A stretch of DNA of 64,000 nucleotides from assembly GCA_017991595.1 (NCBI GenBank), contig JAGOQJ010000005.1, positions 62,001 to 126,000 of the forward strand, written 5' to 3'. Below are positions 27,924-41,300 of the stretch, one piece after another. The translations under genes were made by a program, and so were the position numbers. The notes beneath the pieces are model-generated. The model ran no database searches. It was not told the DNA's origin and worked only from the letters and a program-made list of their open reading frames with translations. The stretch is from Candidatus Didemnitutus sp. (lineage in GTDB: Bacteria > Verrucomicrobiota > Verrucomicrobiia > Opitutales > Opitutaceae). The first letter of the stretch is position 1; each line of letters begins with the position of its first letter.

Positions 27924-28035
27924 GGGAGGTGTGGACTGGAGTCGGCATGGGAACTTCCCGTGGTCGGGTCAGTGGCTGTGGTTGGTGGTCTGTGGGAGCG
28001 GGTCGCCTCCGTGGAAACGGTGGGCGGCAAAACGG

Positions 28036-28203
28036 TCAATTGGAGGCGAGGCGCGTCTTCTCCGTGCGTTCGATCTGCGTGACGCGGCCGTCGTGCACGA
28101 CGAGCTGCACGACGCCGTAGCGGAGGGATTCGACTTTTTCCTGCACGAGGCGCAGCCAATCCGGCAGCGGCTCGGGCGCGGGAGGAGTGATGGTATCGCT
28201 CAT
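28036..28203 (-). CDS. DUF2292 (YezD-like) small protein
   Basis: This 55-residue protein contains the family core ESLRYGVVQLVVHDGRVTQI followed by ERTEKTRL. The function of DUF2292 is not known to me; members often sit near sulfur or redox genes. The ATG at 28203 overlaps the rrf2 stop by 4 bp, so it is probably translated from the rrf2 transcript. It is separated from the porin start by 112 bp, which may hold a regulated promoter for the transport genes. A longer reading upstream in the same frame merely covers rrf2. Confidence 0.8.
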   Translation of the reverse strand: MSDTITPPAPEPLPDWLRLVQEKVESLRYGVVQLVVHDGRVTQIERTEKTRLASN

Positions 28204-28778
28204 ATCGCGTAGTCTCCGAGGAGTTGATTGATGACGCCCTCCGCCGGGCTGGTCGCGGCGGCGCGGGCGGATTTGGCCGCGCGGGCGTTGCTGCGCTCGG
28301 GCGGCAAGGGCTTGGCGCTGAAGGGCAGCGGCACGCCGTCGCGCACCATCTTGCGGGTGGTGACTTCGACGACGTCGGCCAGCGTGTAGCGATCGAGGAT
28401 GTTCGCGATGGCGTTGCGCACATCGAGCATGAGCATCCGCAGGCCGCAGTGCGCCTCGTCGGGGCAATTGCAGGGTTCGTAGGCAGTCTGGCTCACGCAG
28501 CCGATAGGGGCCAGCGGGCCGTCGATCAGGCGAATGACCGCTCCGATCGGGATCTGGCTGGCCGGTCGGGCGAGGCGGTAGCCGCCGTGCTTGCCTCGCT
28601 CAGCTGTCACGTAACCCGCCTCGCGCAGCTGCTGCATGATCTGCTCGAGAAACTTCACCGGCAGGTCCTCGGTGTCGGCCAACTCCGTCACGCGCACCAG
28701 CGGACGCTCCACCTTGGACGCGATGCCGAGGTTGATCAGGGAGCGGAGGGCGTATTCGCCGCGTTTGGAGAGTTTCAT
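28200..28778 (-). CDS. Rrf2-family transcriptional regulator, probable regulator of sulfur genes
   Basis: The 192-residue protein starts with the Rrf2 winged helix 'MKLSKRGEYALRSLINLG', followed by FLEQIMQQLREAGYV and RGKHGGYRLARP. Cysteines in 'IGCVSQTAYEPC', 'NCPDEAHCGLR' could bind an iron-sulfur cluster as in IscR or NsrR, although the spacing differs. The C-terminus has an extra 40 residues rich in Ala, Ser and Arg. By position at the head of the sulfate/cysteine run it may play a CymR-like role. Upstream (28779-28851) is markedly AT-rich and probably holds the promoter and operator. Confidence 0.88.
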   Translation of the reverse strand: MKLSKRGEYALRSLINLGIASKVERPLVRVTELADTEDLPVKFLEQIMQQLREAGYVTAERGKHGGYRLARPASQIPIGAVIRLIDGPLAPIGCVSQTAYEPCNCPDEAHCGLRMLMLDVRNAIANILDRYTLADVVEVTTRKMVRDGVPLPFSAKPLPPERSNARAAKSARAAATSPAEGVINQLLGDYAI

Positions 28779-28851
28779 AGCCGATTTATTTAAACTACAT
28801 TGAATAAGTCTGAATTACAGCAAGCACGGATTCAGGCACTTGTCATATTTT

Positions 28852-29631
28852 TTAAAGCGTCAGGCGCAGACCGTCGTAGGCCAAATTAACTGCCGGAGGG
28901 AGCTTCGCGGACCACTCCGTGAAGTCGATCGCGTGCGTCAGGTGCGTCAGGTAAGTGCGCGGCGCACCGATCTCAGCGGCGGCGGCGCAGGCCTCGGCGA
29001 TGTTCATGTGCGTGGGGTGAGGCTCCGGTCGCAGCCCGTCGAGCACGACGACATCCGCCCCGCGCGCGAGCTCCACGGCCTCCCGGGTCACGCGCTTGCA
29101 GTCGTTGTAATAGACGAATTTCCGGCCGCTCGACCGCTCCTCGAAGACGAGGCCCAAGGTGTTGAGACCCCCGTGCGGGAGCAGCGTGGAGCGAATCGTG
29201 CCCTGCGGCAGCTCGAGCGCCGCCGGCATCTCCACGAGCTTGAACGCCGCATACCCCTTCGACACCGGTCGCTCGGCGATCGCGTAAGGGAAAATCGACA
29301 GCACGCGCGCCATGCCTTCGTCCGTCGTGTAAACCGTCAGCGCGTTGCCGCCGATCAGGTCGCAGAAGCGGCGCAGGTCGTCCATCCCCGTGATGTGATC
29401 CGCGTGACCGTGCGTGAGGATGAACACGTCGAGCTGCTCGATCTTCTCCCGCAGGCACTGGAGACGGAATTCCGGCGTCGCGTCCACCTGCACGTGCAAT
29501 CCATCCATGACCACATGCAGGCTGGAGCGGCTCCGGTGGTTGCGCGGATCGGTGGAGCGGCACACGGAGCAGGGGCACGCGATCATGGGGACGCCCTGTG
29601 ACGTGCCGGTGCCGAGAAAAATAACTTCCAT
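28852..29631 (-). CDS. MBL-fold metallohydrolase, PhnP-like
   Basis: This 259-residue protein has the metallo-beta-lactamase motif THGHADHITGMDDLRRF with further metal ligands in LPHGG, YNDC and THLTH. The N-terminus GTGTSQGVPMIACPCSVCRS matches PhnP-like phosphodiesterases, in which the Cys residues bind a structural zinc. The substrate is probably a cyclic nucleotide or phosphodiester. No phosphonate genes are nearby, so the PhnP reaction itself is not supported by context. Confidence 0.82.
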   Translation of the reverse strand: MEVIFLGTGTSQGVPMIACPCSVCRSTDPRNHRSRSSLHVVMDGLHVQVDATPEFRLQCLREKIEQLDVFILTHGHADHITGMDDLRRFCDLIGGNALTVYTTDEGMARVLSIFPYAIAERPVSKGYAAFKLVEMPAALELPQGTIRSTLLPHGGLNTLGLVFEERSSGRKFVYYNDCKRVTREAVELARGADVVVLDGLRPEPHPTHMNIAEACAAAAEIGAPRTYLTHLTHAIDFTEWSAKLPPAVNLAYDGLRLTL

Positions 29632-29712
29632 ACTCCCCTAGCCAACACGCGTTTCCCGCCGAGGCGAAGGCGAAATACGCGCCCGCGGCGCACGACGACC
29701 GCGCCCGTCCTT

Positions 29713-31767
29713 CTACTTCCCTTCGAGCATCCGCAGGAATTCGTCCTCCGCGAGGACCGGCACGCCGAGACGCTTCGCCTCGTCCCGCTTCCGTCCCCCG
29801 CCCTCGCCCGCCACCACGTAGGACGTCGTCCGGGAAACATCGGCCTGCACCTTGCCTCCGGCAGCCCGCACGCGGCGCGCCGCCTCCTCCCGACTCAACC
29901 CGCGCAACGTGCCGGTGAAGACGAACGACTGCCCCGCCAGATGGCCGCCCGAAGCTGCCTGCGCCGGCTGCACGCCAGCGGCCGACAAGCCGCGCAAGAT
30001 TTGCTGAAGCGGCGCCGCGGCGAGTTCCCGCGCCACGGCTTCGGCCACCGCCGCCGACAATCCCGCCGCCACCAGCTCCTCGCGGCTCATCTGCCCGAGC
30101 GCCTCCAAGCTGCCGGCGCGGTCGGCGATCTTGCGCGCGTTGACCCCGCCGACCTCCGGCAGACCGAGCCCCACGACAAAACGCCAGAGTTCGGCGCTTT
30201 TGCTGCGCTCGATTTGCTCCAGCACCCGCGCCGGCACATCCGCGGCCGTCAAGCGATAGATCCCGTCGACCTCGCTCAGTTTCCCTCGCTCAACCAGCGT
30301 CTCGACGAGCGTCGGACCGAAGCCGCGGATGTTCAGCGCCGCCTCGGATGCGAAATACTCGAGCCGCCGCTTCACTTGGGCGGGACAGCCCCGCTGCGGA
30401 CAACGCCAGCCCGCCTCGCCTTCCGGCTGCAACACCGTCGCGCACGCCGGACACGCCGTCGGGAACGTCACCGGCACCGCCTCGGCGGGCCGGGCCGCGA
30501 GGTTCACGCCGACCAGTTGCGGGATGATCTCCCCTGCCCGCTCGACCCGCACCCGATCGCCGATCCGATAATCGCGCCGCTCGATCTCGCGGCGATTGTG
30601 CAACGAGGCGCGCGCGATGGTGCTGCCGCCGAGAGTCACCGGATCGAGTTCCGCCACCGGCGTGAGCATGCCAGTGCGGCCGACCTGCCACGTGATGGCG
30701 CGCAAACGCGTCTCCACGCGCTCTGGCTCGAACTTGTGCGCGATGGCCCAGCGCGGCGCGGCCTCGGCCTCCCCGAGTCGGCGGCGCAACGCGACCTCGT
30801 CGACCTTGATCACCGCCCCGTCGAGAGGACCGGCGAACTCCGCCCGCTCACGATCGAGCACCCGCACGATCTGCCAAACCGTCTCTGCCCCCGAGGCGAC
30901 ATGCGCCGGCGGCACGAGAAAACCCGCCGCGCTCAGGCGCGTAAGAAGATCGCGCTGGGAGACCGGCGCCGTATCGGCCGGCTCGCAACCGCCCCAACCG
31001 TAGCAAACCAAGGTGAGCCGGCGGGAGCGCAGCACGGCCGGGTCGGTCGCCTTCAGCGTGCCGACCGCGAGGTTGCGCGGATGCGCGAAGACTTCCTCGC
31101 CGGCGGCACGTCGCATCGCATTGACCCGTTCAAATTCGGCCAGCGCCATGAACACCTCGCCGCGCACTTCGATGAAATCGGGCCGCGGAAAATCCGGCGT
31201 GTCCGGAAGTTCGCGCGGCACGTCGGTGCACGCGAGGAGATTGGCGGTGACGTCGTCGCCCTCGCTGCCGTTGCCTCGCGTCACGGCGCGGACGAGCCGT
31301 CCATGCACGTAGGTGAGGCTGATCGCGAGGCCGTCGTATTTCGGCTCGATGACCCAAGTGACCGGCTCGCCCGCGAGACGCTCGACGCGCGCGAGGAATT
31401 TGCGCAGCTCCGCCTCGGTGTAGCTCTTCTCCAACCCCAGCATCGGCACGCGGTGGCGCGCCGTCGGGAAGCGGCCCGAGCGATCGTCGCCCACGACGCC
31501 CGCGCCCGCCTCGCTGTCCGCCGCGGAGAGTTGCGGATGCTGTTCAAGCAAAACGCGCAGCTCGCGTTTGAGCGCGTCGTATTCCGCATCGGTGATCTCG
31601 GGCGCCGCGTGCTTGAAATAGAGCTCATCGTGCCGGGCGATCTCGGCACGGAGTTCAGCGATACGTTCGCGCGCGGCGGACGCGGAGTCGGTCTGAGCCG
31701 AGACCGAGGTGGCGAGAAACAGGCAACAGACAAGCGCGCCGAGCGCGCGAAGGAGCGTGGAGTGCAT
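29713..31767 (-). CDS. ligA: NAD-dependent DNA ligase with a signal-peptide-like N-terminus
   Basis: This 684-residue ligase seals nicks using NAD+. The adenylation lysine is K143 in EPKYDGLAISL. The four-cysteine zinc finger lies at about 439-461 (CPAC... RCPQRGCPAQ). Helix-hairpin-helix repeats follow, and a BRCT domain ends the protein. The oddity is the N-terminus: residues 1-24 read LRALGALVCCLFLATSVSA, a good Sec signal with an Ala-x-Ala site. An in-frame TGA lies four codons upstream of the ATG at 31767, and no ATG, GTG or TTG occurs between it and the ligase domain. The extension therefore appears real. The N-terminal NAD-binding region (ARHDELYFKHAAPEITDAEYD) is otherwise conserved. 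Confidence 0.88.
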   Translation of the reverse strand: MHSTLLRALGALVCCLFLATSVSAQTDSASAARERIAELRAEIARHDELYFKHAAPEITDAEYDALKRELRVLLEQHPQLSAADSEAGAGVVGDDRSGRFPTARHRVPMLGLEKSYTEAELRKFLARVERLAGEPVTWVIEPKYDGLAISLTYVHGRLVRAVTRGNGSEGDDVTANLLACTDVPRELPDTPDFPRPDFIEVRGEVFMALAEFERVNAMRRAAGEEVFAHPRNLAVGTLKATDPAVLRSRRLTLVCYGWGGCEPADTAPVSQRDLLTRLSAAGFLVPPAHVASGAETVWQIVRVLDRERAEFAGPLDGAVIKVDEVALRRRLGEAEAAPRWAIAHKFEPERVETRLRAITWQVGRTGMLTPVAELDPVTLGGSTIARASLHNRREIERRDYRIGDRVRVERAGEIIPQLVGVNLAARPAEAVPVTFPTACPACATVLQPEGEAGWRCPQRGCPAQVKRRLEYFASEAALNIRGFGPTLVETLVERGKLSEVDGIYRLTAADVPARVLEQIERSKSAELWRFVVGLGLPEVGGVNARKIADRAGSLEALGQMSREELVAAGLSAAVAEAVARELAAAPLQQILRGLSAAGVQPAQAASGGHLAGQSFVFTGTLRGLSREEAARRVRAAGGKVQADVSRTTSYVVAGEGGGRKRDEAKRLGVPVLAEDEFLRMLEGK

Positions 31768-31962
31768 CGGGGCCTTTCATGCCTCCCGTGGCCCCGAGAA
31801 TCGCCGGGACACTATGCGCGCAACCTGTCAGGTCACGAAAGAAAATCACCCGCAACCTAAGGCTACTCAGGCCGCCTAGGTGCGCGCAGCTGCCACGGCA
31901 GGGTTATCGCAGAGGTTCGGCTCTTGAGCGCAGGAACCCCAAGAGGGCGACTGATTCTAGCG

Positions 31963-31993
31963 CAAAAAAGGCGCGCTCCGGAGAGCGCGCCTT
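31963..31993 (-). terminator. Intrinsic terminator after groEL
   Basis: An 11-bp stem, AAGGCGCGCTC (31968-31978) with GAGCGCGCCTT (31983-31993), has a 4-nt loop. A preceding A tract (31964-31969) becomes the U tract on the minus strand. The remaining 195 bp up to ligA hold no gene I can support. Confidence 0.85.
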
Positions 31994-32025
31994 GAAGTTT
32001 TTCAGCGAGTGATTCGCGGTCGGAC

Positions 32026-33657
<1,632 letters not shown>

Positions 33658-33699
33658 GTGATTAGTTTAAGTTGAAAGTTGGAGTTGAGGAGGGACGGT

Positions 33700-33996
33700 T
33701 CAGCCGATGACGCCGAGGATGTCGTCTTCGCGGACCAGCGTGTATTTCTGGTCCTCGATCTTCACTTCGGTGCCGCCGTATTTGGAGATGAGCACGCGGT
33801 CGCCGACCTTCACTTCGAAGGGCGTGACCTTGCCGTTTTCGTCCTTCTTGCCGGTGCCGAGGGCGATGACCTTCGCCTCCTGCGGCTTTTCCTTGGCGCT
33901 GTCGGGAATGATGATCCCGCCGCGGACCTGCTCTTTTTCCTCGATGTGCTGCACGAGCACGCGATCACCGATGGGTTTGATGTTCACTTTAGCCAT
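33700..33996 (-). CDS. groES: Co-chaperonin GroES (10 kDa)
   Basis: This 98-residue protein caps GroEL. It opens with [18 protein letters not shown], carries the mobile loop [13 protein letters not shown] and ends in [12 protein letters not shown]. The size is standard. It lies 86 bp after dnaK and may be cotranscribed with it or have its own promoter in that gap. Confidence 0.96.
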   Translation of the reverse strand: MAKVNIKPIGDRVLVQHIEEKEQVRGGIIIPDSAKEKPQEAKVIALGTGKKDENGKVTPFEVKVGDRVLISKYGGTEVKIEDQKYTLVREDDILGVIG

Positions 33997-34082
33997 GTTG
34001 GTTTAGTGGTTGGTTGAGTTGGTTTGGGGAAATGGCGCGGGCCCGGACGCGGGAAGCGGCACGGGCTCGCGGCAAAGAGGGA

Positions 34083-36023
<1,941 letters not shown>

Positions 36024-36202
36024 GCCGCCTCTTTTGCAGGGCGCATGCCGTCGTATTACAAAATACTTAAATTACTATCAGTTAATAACTAGAGAACAAT
36101 CCAACCACTCCACGACGCGGCCTCCTCGCCCATAATTGAGCCAGCCTGTCCCATCTCTCTGTCACACTGCCGTTGCCGTGGCACACCAGCGCCCACTTCC
36201 GC

Positions 36203-37276
36203 TCATGCACCGGGCGCCGCAAACTCCAAGGTCGCTTGCAGTCCACCGGCTGCGTCGGGGACGTCATCCAGCACCAGTGAGCCGCCGCAGCGCTCCAACG
36301 CGAGACGCGCGATGGCGAGGCCCAGCCCGAGCCCCTGTTGCTCGCGCTTGCCGCGGTCGAATTGCACGAACGGCCCGACGGCCGCGCGCTGCTCCGTCGT
36401 CATGCCGCACCCGCGATCGCGGATGACGACCCGATAGCGTCCGTCGTGGCAACTCCCCCGCACGGTCACGGGCGTGCCGGGCGCCGAAAACTTGCAGGCG
36501 TTCTCCACCATCTCGTGCAACACCGGCGCGACCAGCAGCGGCTCGATGCGACCGGAGCCCGCCTCGCACTGCACGTCGAGATCGTTCGCACGCCCGGCTT
36601 CGTCGGCCGCGGTGCGGGCCTCGGCGAGGATGACCGGCGCCAGCTCGGCCGTCTTCAGCACGACGGGAGGCGACTGCAGCAGCTCGAAATAGAGGATGAG
36701 CTTACGCGCGAGCCGATGCTGCCGCTCGGCGCCGGCGCGGATCAATTGCAGCAACTCCCGCAGCTCGGGCGGCCGTAACGACTCGACCTCCGCCTCGATC
36801 AATTCGAGGCCACCAAGGATGCCGATGAGCGGCGTGAGCAATTCGTGCGACCAACGGGCGCCCGCAACATGGCTTTGTTGGCTGACCAAAGCCTCCACCC
36901 TCTCACGCAAAGGCCGCTGCCGGTGCACGCGTGCCTCGATGGCCTCGATCAGTTCGCGCTCGGTGAACGGCTTCGTGATGTAGTCGTCGGCCCCCAGCGC
37001 CATGCCCAGCCGCTGATCGCGCCGCTCGGCCCGGGCCGTGAGGAAAATGAACGGCAGCTCCTTTCCCTCGGGTAACTCGCGGATAGCGCGGATCACGCCA
37101 TAGCCGTCGAGCCCGGGTAACCCGATGTCGCAGAGGATGAGGTCGGGCCGGTGCGGCACCTGCGCGAGACCCGTCTCGCCATCGGCAGCCGCCAACACCT
37201 CGTGACCGTTCATCTCCAGCACGTCCACCAGCGTCTGGCGGATGCCCGGATCGTCCTCGATGATGAGGATCCTCAT
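36203..37276 (-). CDS. Receiver-histidine kinase fusion protein (REC-HisKA-HATPase)
   Basis: The 357-residue protein has an N-terminal receiver (MRILIIEDDPGIRQTL; phosphoacceptor Asp in LILCDIGLPG; Lys in YITKPFTE). Its HisKA-like region carries WSHELLTPLIGIL with the likely phospho-His. The HATPase domain has N and G boxes at 'HEMVENACKFS' and GLGLGLAIARL. There is no transmembrane segment. Its ATG at 37276 overlaps the stop of the upstream REC-kinase gene by 4 bp. It is the last member of a three-kinase run and could relay from the upstream kinases; the target is unknown. Confidence 0.88.
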   Translation of the reverse strand: MRILIIEDDPGIRQTLVDVLEMNGHEVLAAADGETGLAQVPHRPDLILCDIGLPGLDGYGVIRAIRELPEGKELPFIFLTARAERRDQRLGMALGADDYITKPFTERELIEAIEARVHRQRPLRERVEALVSQQSHVAGARWSHELLTPLIGILGGLELIEAEVESLRPPELRELLQLIRAGAERQHRLARKLILYFELLQSPPVVLKTAELAPVILAEARTAADEAGRANDLDVQCEAGSGRIEPLLVAPVLHEMVENACKFSAPGTPVTVRGSCHDGRYRVVIRDRGCGMTTEQRAAVGPFVQFDRGKREQQGLGLGLAIARLALERCGGSLVLDDVPDAAGGLQATLEFAAPGA

Positions 37277-38349
37277 GATGACCCAGCTTGGCCGGGCACC
37301 GGCAGTTCGAACCAGAAGCGCGCCCCTTCCCCCGGCTTGGTCTCGACACCCACGGTGCCGCCGAGCTTCTCGGCGATGCGGCGCACGATGGACAATCCCA
37401 ACCCGTGGCCCTTGGCCCGCACGCTGCTGATGCGGGTGAAAGGCACGAACAACTTCTCCACCGCGGCGGCATCGAGGCCCGGGCCGCGATCGCGCACCCA
37501 CCAACGCACCCGCGTGCCCCCGGCCAGTGGTTCGCCGCCGAGTTCGATCACGGGCGGCTCGCCGCCGTATTTGGCGGCGTTGCTGATGTAGTTGACCCAG
37601 ATCTGCGTCACCCAAGGGGCATGGCCGAGGGCGGCGGGCCAGCGGTCCGGCATCTTCACCTGCGCCTTCGTCTCCCGCAGCAGATTCTCCACGCGATCCA
37701 ACGCCTCCGCCACGATCGCCGCCATGTCCAGCGGCTCGGGCACGATCGCCTGCCGGCGCACGCCGGCGAGAATCAGCAGCTCGTCGAGGATCTCGGCCAG
37801 ACGCGAGGCCGAGTGCCGCGCCGAATTGAGGTGGCGGCGCAACGTGGCCTCGTCGGCCCGCCCGAGCGTCATCGTGCACAGGTCCAGCCGGCCGAAAAGC
37901 GTGGCCAGCGGATTCTTCAAGTCGTGCGCGACGGTGTGCGCGAAAGCGTCGAGCTCGTCCAGCAGCTCCTTCTTCTCCAAACGCGTGGCGACCGAGTGCA
38001 GGACCTCGCTTTCGGTGAAGGGCTTCGTGATGAAGTCCGCCGCACCGAGTTCCATGCCCTGGCGCATGGCCGCGCGGTCGGCCTTGGCGGAGATGACGAT
38101 CACCGGGATGGCGCGCAGCGCAGGATCGAGGCGGAATTTTTCCAACAGCTCGAAACCCGTCATCGCCGGCATCGAGACATCCGTGATCACGATCGAGGGC
38201 AGCACGGAACGCGCAATCTCAAGGCCTTCCTGCCCGTTCGTGGCGACCACGGTCTGAAATCCATTCAGCTCAAGCATGTCGCGCAACGTCAAGCGCACGG
38301 GCTCGTCGTCGTCGATGATGAGGATGGTCGTGGGGTTGAGCAGGGTCAT
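37273..38349 (-). CDS. Receiver-histidine kinase fusion protein (REC-HisKA-HATPase)
   Basis: The 358-residue protein has the same plan as its downstream neighbour. The receiver occupies about 8-125 (TILIIDDDEPVRLTL, Asp in IVITDVSMPA, Lys in FITKPFTE). The kinase box AHTVAHDLKNPLATL carries the His. The HATPase domain shows WVNYISNAAKYGG, RDRGPGLD and GHGLGLSIVRR. It overlaps genes on both sides by 4 bp, which indicates an operon with the large kinase remnant upstream. It has no sensor or membrane part. Confidence 0.88.
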   Translation of the reverse strand: MTLLNPTTILIIDDDEPVRLTLRDMLELNGFQTVVATNGQEGLEIARSVLPSIVITDVSMPAMTGFELLEKFRLDPALRAIPVIVISAKADRAAMRQGMELGAADFITKPFTESEVLHSVATRLEKKELLDELDAFAHTVAHDLKNPLATLFGRLDLCTMTLGRADEATLRRHLNSARHSASRLAEILDELLILAGVRRQAIVPEPLDMAAIVAEALDRVENLLRETKAQVKMPDRWPAALGHAPWVTQIWVNYISNAAKYGGEPPVIELGGEPLAGGTRVRWWVRDRGPGLDAAAVEKLFVPFTRISSVRAKGHGLGLSIVRRIAEKLGGTVGVETKPGEGARFWFELPVPGQAGSS

Positions 38350-41300
38350 GGCGTGGAATGGAGGGAATCGGGGAGCGTCAGAACAAAACGCGATCCACCT
38401 TCAGGCGGGCAATCGAGCGCGATGCTGCCACCGAGCAATTCGGCCATGCGCTTGACGATGTTCAGACCCAAGCCGGTGCCCTTGATGTTGCCCACGTTCG
38501 AGCCGCGCTCGAAGGGCTCGAAGATCCGCTCGCGGTCGGCCGGCGGGATGCCGATGCCCTGGTCCTGCACGGCGATCGCGATGCCGCCGGCGCCAGCGGT
38601 CTGGCTGACGGTGATGGTCGTGCCCGCAGGCGAATAGCGCACGGCGTTGCTCAGCAGGTTCGACAGCACGTGGTGCAGCAACGCCGGATCGGTGCGGAAT
38701 TCGGGTCGCGGCGCCTCGTTGACGAGCACGATGCGGTGCGCGCCGCGGTCACCATCCTCGATCTCGGTGATGATGCGCCGCATCTCGGCATCGAGGTCGC
38801 AGTCGGCGAGCCGCACCTCCATCCGGCGCGAGTCGAGCCGGTTCAGCGTGAGGATGTCGTCGAGCATCTCGGTCATCCGCCGCATGGACGAGTTGATCCG
38901 CGTGAACAACTCGCCGCGTTTCGCCGGCGGAAGCCGATCGAGGTGATGCTGGAGCAGGTCGATGGAGCCCATCGCCGCCGCCATCGGCGTGCGGAATTCG
39001 TGCGAGGTCATCGAAATGAAACGCGACTTCATCTCCGAGACCTGGCGCTCGCGCTCGAGCATCCGCGCGGTCTCCTCCTCCAGCCGCTTGCGGTCGGTGA
39101 TGTCGCGGGCGAAGACGACAAACTCGTCCGCTCCACTCGGTGCGGCGCGCAGCTCGACCGTCAGCCCGGGCTGCAACACGAGTTCCGCGCTCACGACGGA
39201 GCGGGCGGAGAGCGCGGTCGCGCCGACCAAGCTCGCTTGGCCGAGCAAATCGCGGAAGGAGTCCGTCGGTTGTTCGGGCGTGAGACCGGCGAGCGGCGTA
39301 GGGCCCTGGGCCTGCTCGAAATTGAGCACGGTGCCGTCGCTCCGCAGGCGCATGACCAGATCCGGGATCGCCTCCAGCAAGGCCTGCACCTCGCCGTTGC
39401 GTGCCGCCAACTCGGCGGTGCGGCGCGCGACCTGATCCTCCAGTTCGGCATTGAAGCGCAGCAAGGTCTCTCGCGCGCTAACTTGGCTGGAGATGTCCTG
39501 CCACAGGCAGATGCAACCCGCGCCGCTTCCGGCGGATCCCGATTCGGCACTGCTGTTGAGCAGGCCCCAGAAAGACTCGCCACTCGCCCGCCGGCACCGG
39601 ATCTCGGTGGGCTCTGCGGGCACCGGACCACGGCGCGCCGGCGCATGGGCCGCGAATTCCGACCAATGCCGGCCGACCAGCTGCGCCGGCGCGACCCCGA
39701 GCAACTCGCCGAGAAAACGGTTTGCGCGCGTGATGACGCCGTCCGGGGTCGTCTCGAACATGCCGGTCTCCGCATGGTCGAAGATCGCCCGCAGGCGCTC
39801 CTCACTGCGCCGCGTCGCCTCGAACGCCTCGCGCTCGCCCAAGCCGATGCTCAACGCGCGCGCGATCGCCTCCACCAGCGCGGCGTCCTGCGCGTGCATC
39901 GCGCGCACCGCTCCGCCCGCGGACACGACATGCCCCGCGCTCACCCTCCGCCCCCGTGCGGAGCACGAGATCGCCGTAATGAATCTCCACCTGCGCTCCT
40001 TCGGGTTGGCGCAGCGCCGCCGGGAGCTGGCGGGCCGTGAGCTCGAGGATCTCGGAGGCACCGCAGTCGCGGTTCTGCAATGCCGAAGCGATCTCCCGCA
40101 GCAGCCGGAGCTGCTTCACCGCCTCGTGCAGCTCCGCCTCCACCTGCTTGCGTTCGGTGATGTCCTGCACGGTCCCGTGCATGCGGAGCTTCTCGCCAGT
40201 CGGGCCGCACACGATGCGACCGCTCACCGCGATGATCTTCTCGCGACCGCCGGGCAGCACGATGCGGTGATCGACATTGAACGGCTTGAGCTCCTGCGCC
40301 GCCTCGTGGAAAGCGGCCAGCGCCCGCGCCTTGTCGTCCGGGTGAACACGCTCGGTAATCGTCTCGAGCGTGACGGTCCGGCCGGATTCCCATCCGAAGA
40401 TGCGGAACATCTCCTCCGAGCAGCCGATGAGCCCGGAACCGAAATCGAGTTCCCAGTTGCCCAGACGGGCCATCTTCTCGGCCTCCGCGAGGCGCTCGAG
40501 GCTCTGGCGCAAGGCGGCGTCGGCGCGCTTGCGCTCGGTCATGTCGCGCGACACGCCAAGCAGGCGCTGCGGCTTGCCGTCGGGCCCGCTCAGGATGGTG
40601 GTGGAGATCTCCACCGGGAGTGTGGTGCCATCGGCCAGCACCTGGTCGACCTCGATGCGCCCGGTGCGGGCGCTCTCGTCGCCGGCGGCCAGTGCCGCGA
40701 GGCGCTGCTCGAGCTCCGTCTGCGCGCGGCTCGAGTCCGATCTCGGCGATCGATTTGCCGATGTAATGCTCCGGCCCCAAGTCACGCATGAACCGGATCG
40801 ACGGGCTGACATACACCATCGCCTCGCTCGCCAAGTCGTAGAGCCAGATCACATCGCGCACGTTCTCCGCGATCAACCGGTAGCGCTCCTGCGTTTCCTC
40901 GAGCGCCTGCGTGGTCCGCTTGCGCTCCGTGATGTCGTCCTTGATCGCCACGTAGTGGGTCGTGCGACCGTGCTGGTCGACGACGGGGGCCAGCACGGCG
41001 GCCTCGAAGAAGAGTTCGCCGTTCTTGCGCTGGTTGGCCAGCTCGCCGCGCCACACGCGGCCCTCGCTGAGCGTGAGCCACATGTCGCGGTAGGTCTCCG
41101 GGGCGGTGGCGCCCGACTTGAGGATGCGGGGATTCCGCCCCAGCGCCTCGCGGCGGGAATAGCCGGTGACTTCCGAGAAGCGCGGGTTCACATACTCAAT
41201 CGCGCCGGTCAGGTCGGTGATCACGACGGAGAGTGGCGCCTGCTCCACCACGCTGGAGAGTTTGCGCAGGTCCTGCTCCGTCGCCTTGCGCGCCGTGATG

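Noticed and set aside
31655..31855. A short minus-strand frame starting MKGPDALHAPS upstream of ligA, with a GGGAGG before its ATG
   Set aside because: It overlaps the ligA start in another frame and has no recognisable protein features; the GGGAGG may instead serve ligA at unusual distance.
33997..34082. CIRCE-like operator in the dnaK-groES gap
   Set aside because: No TTAGCACTC/GAGTGCTAA arms, even allowing a few mismatches.
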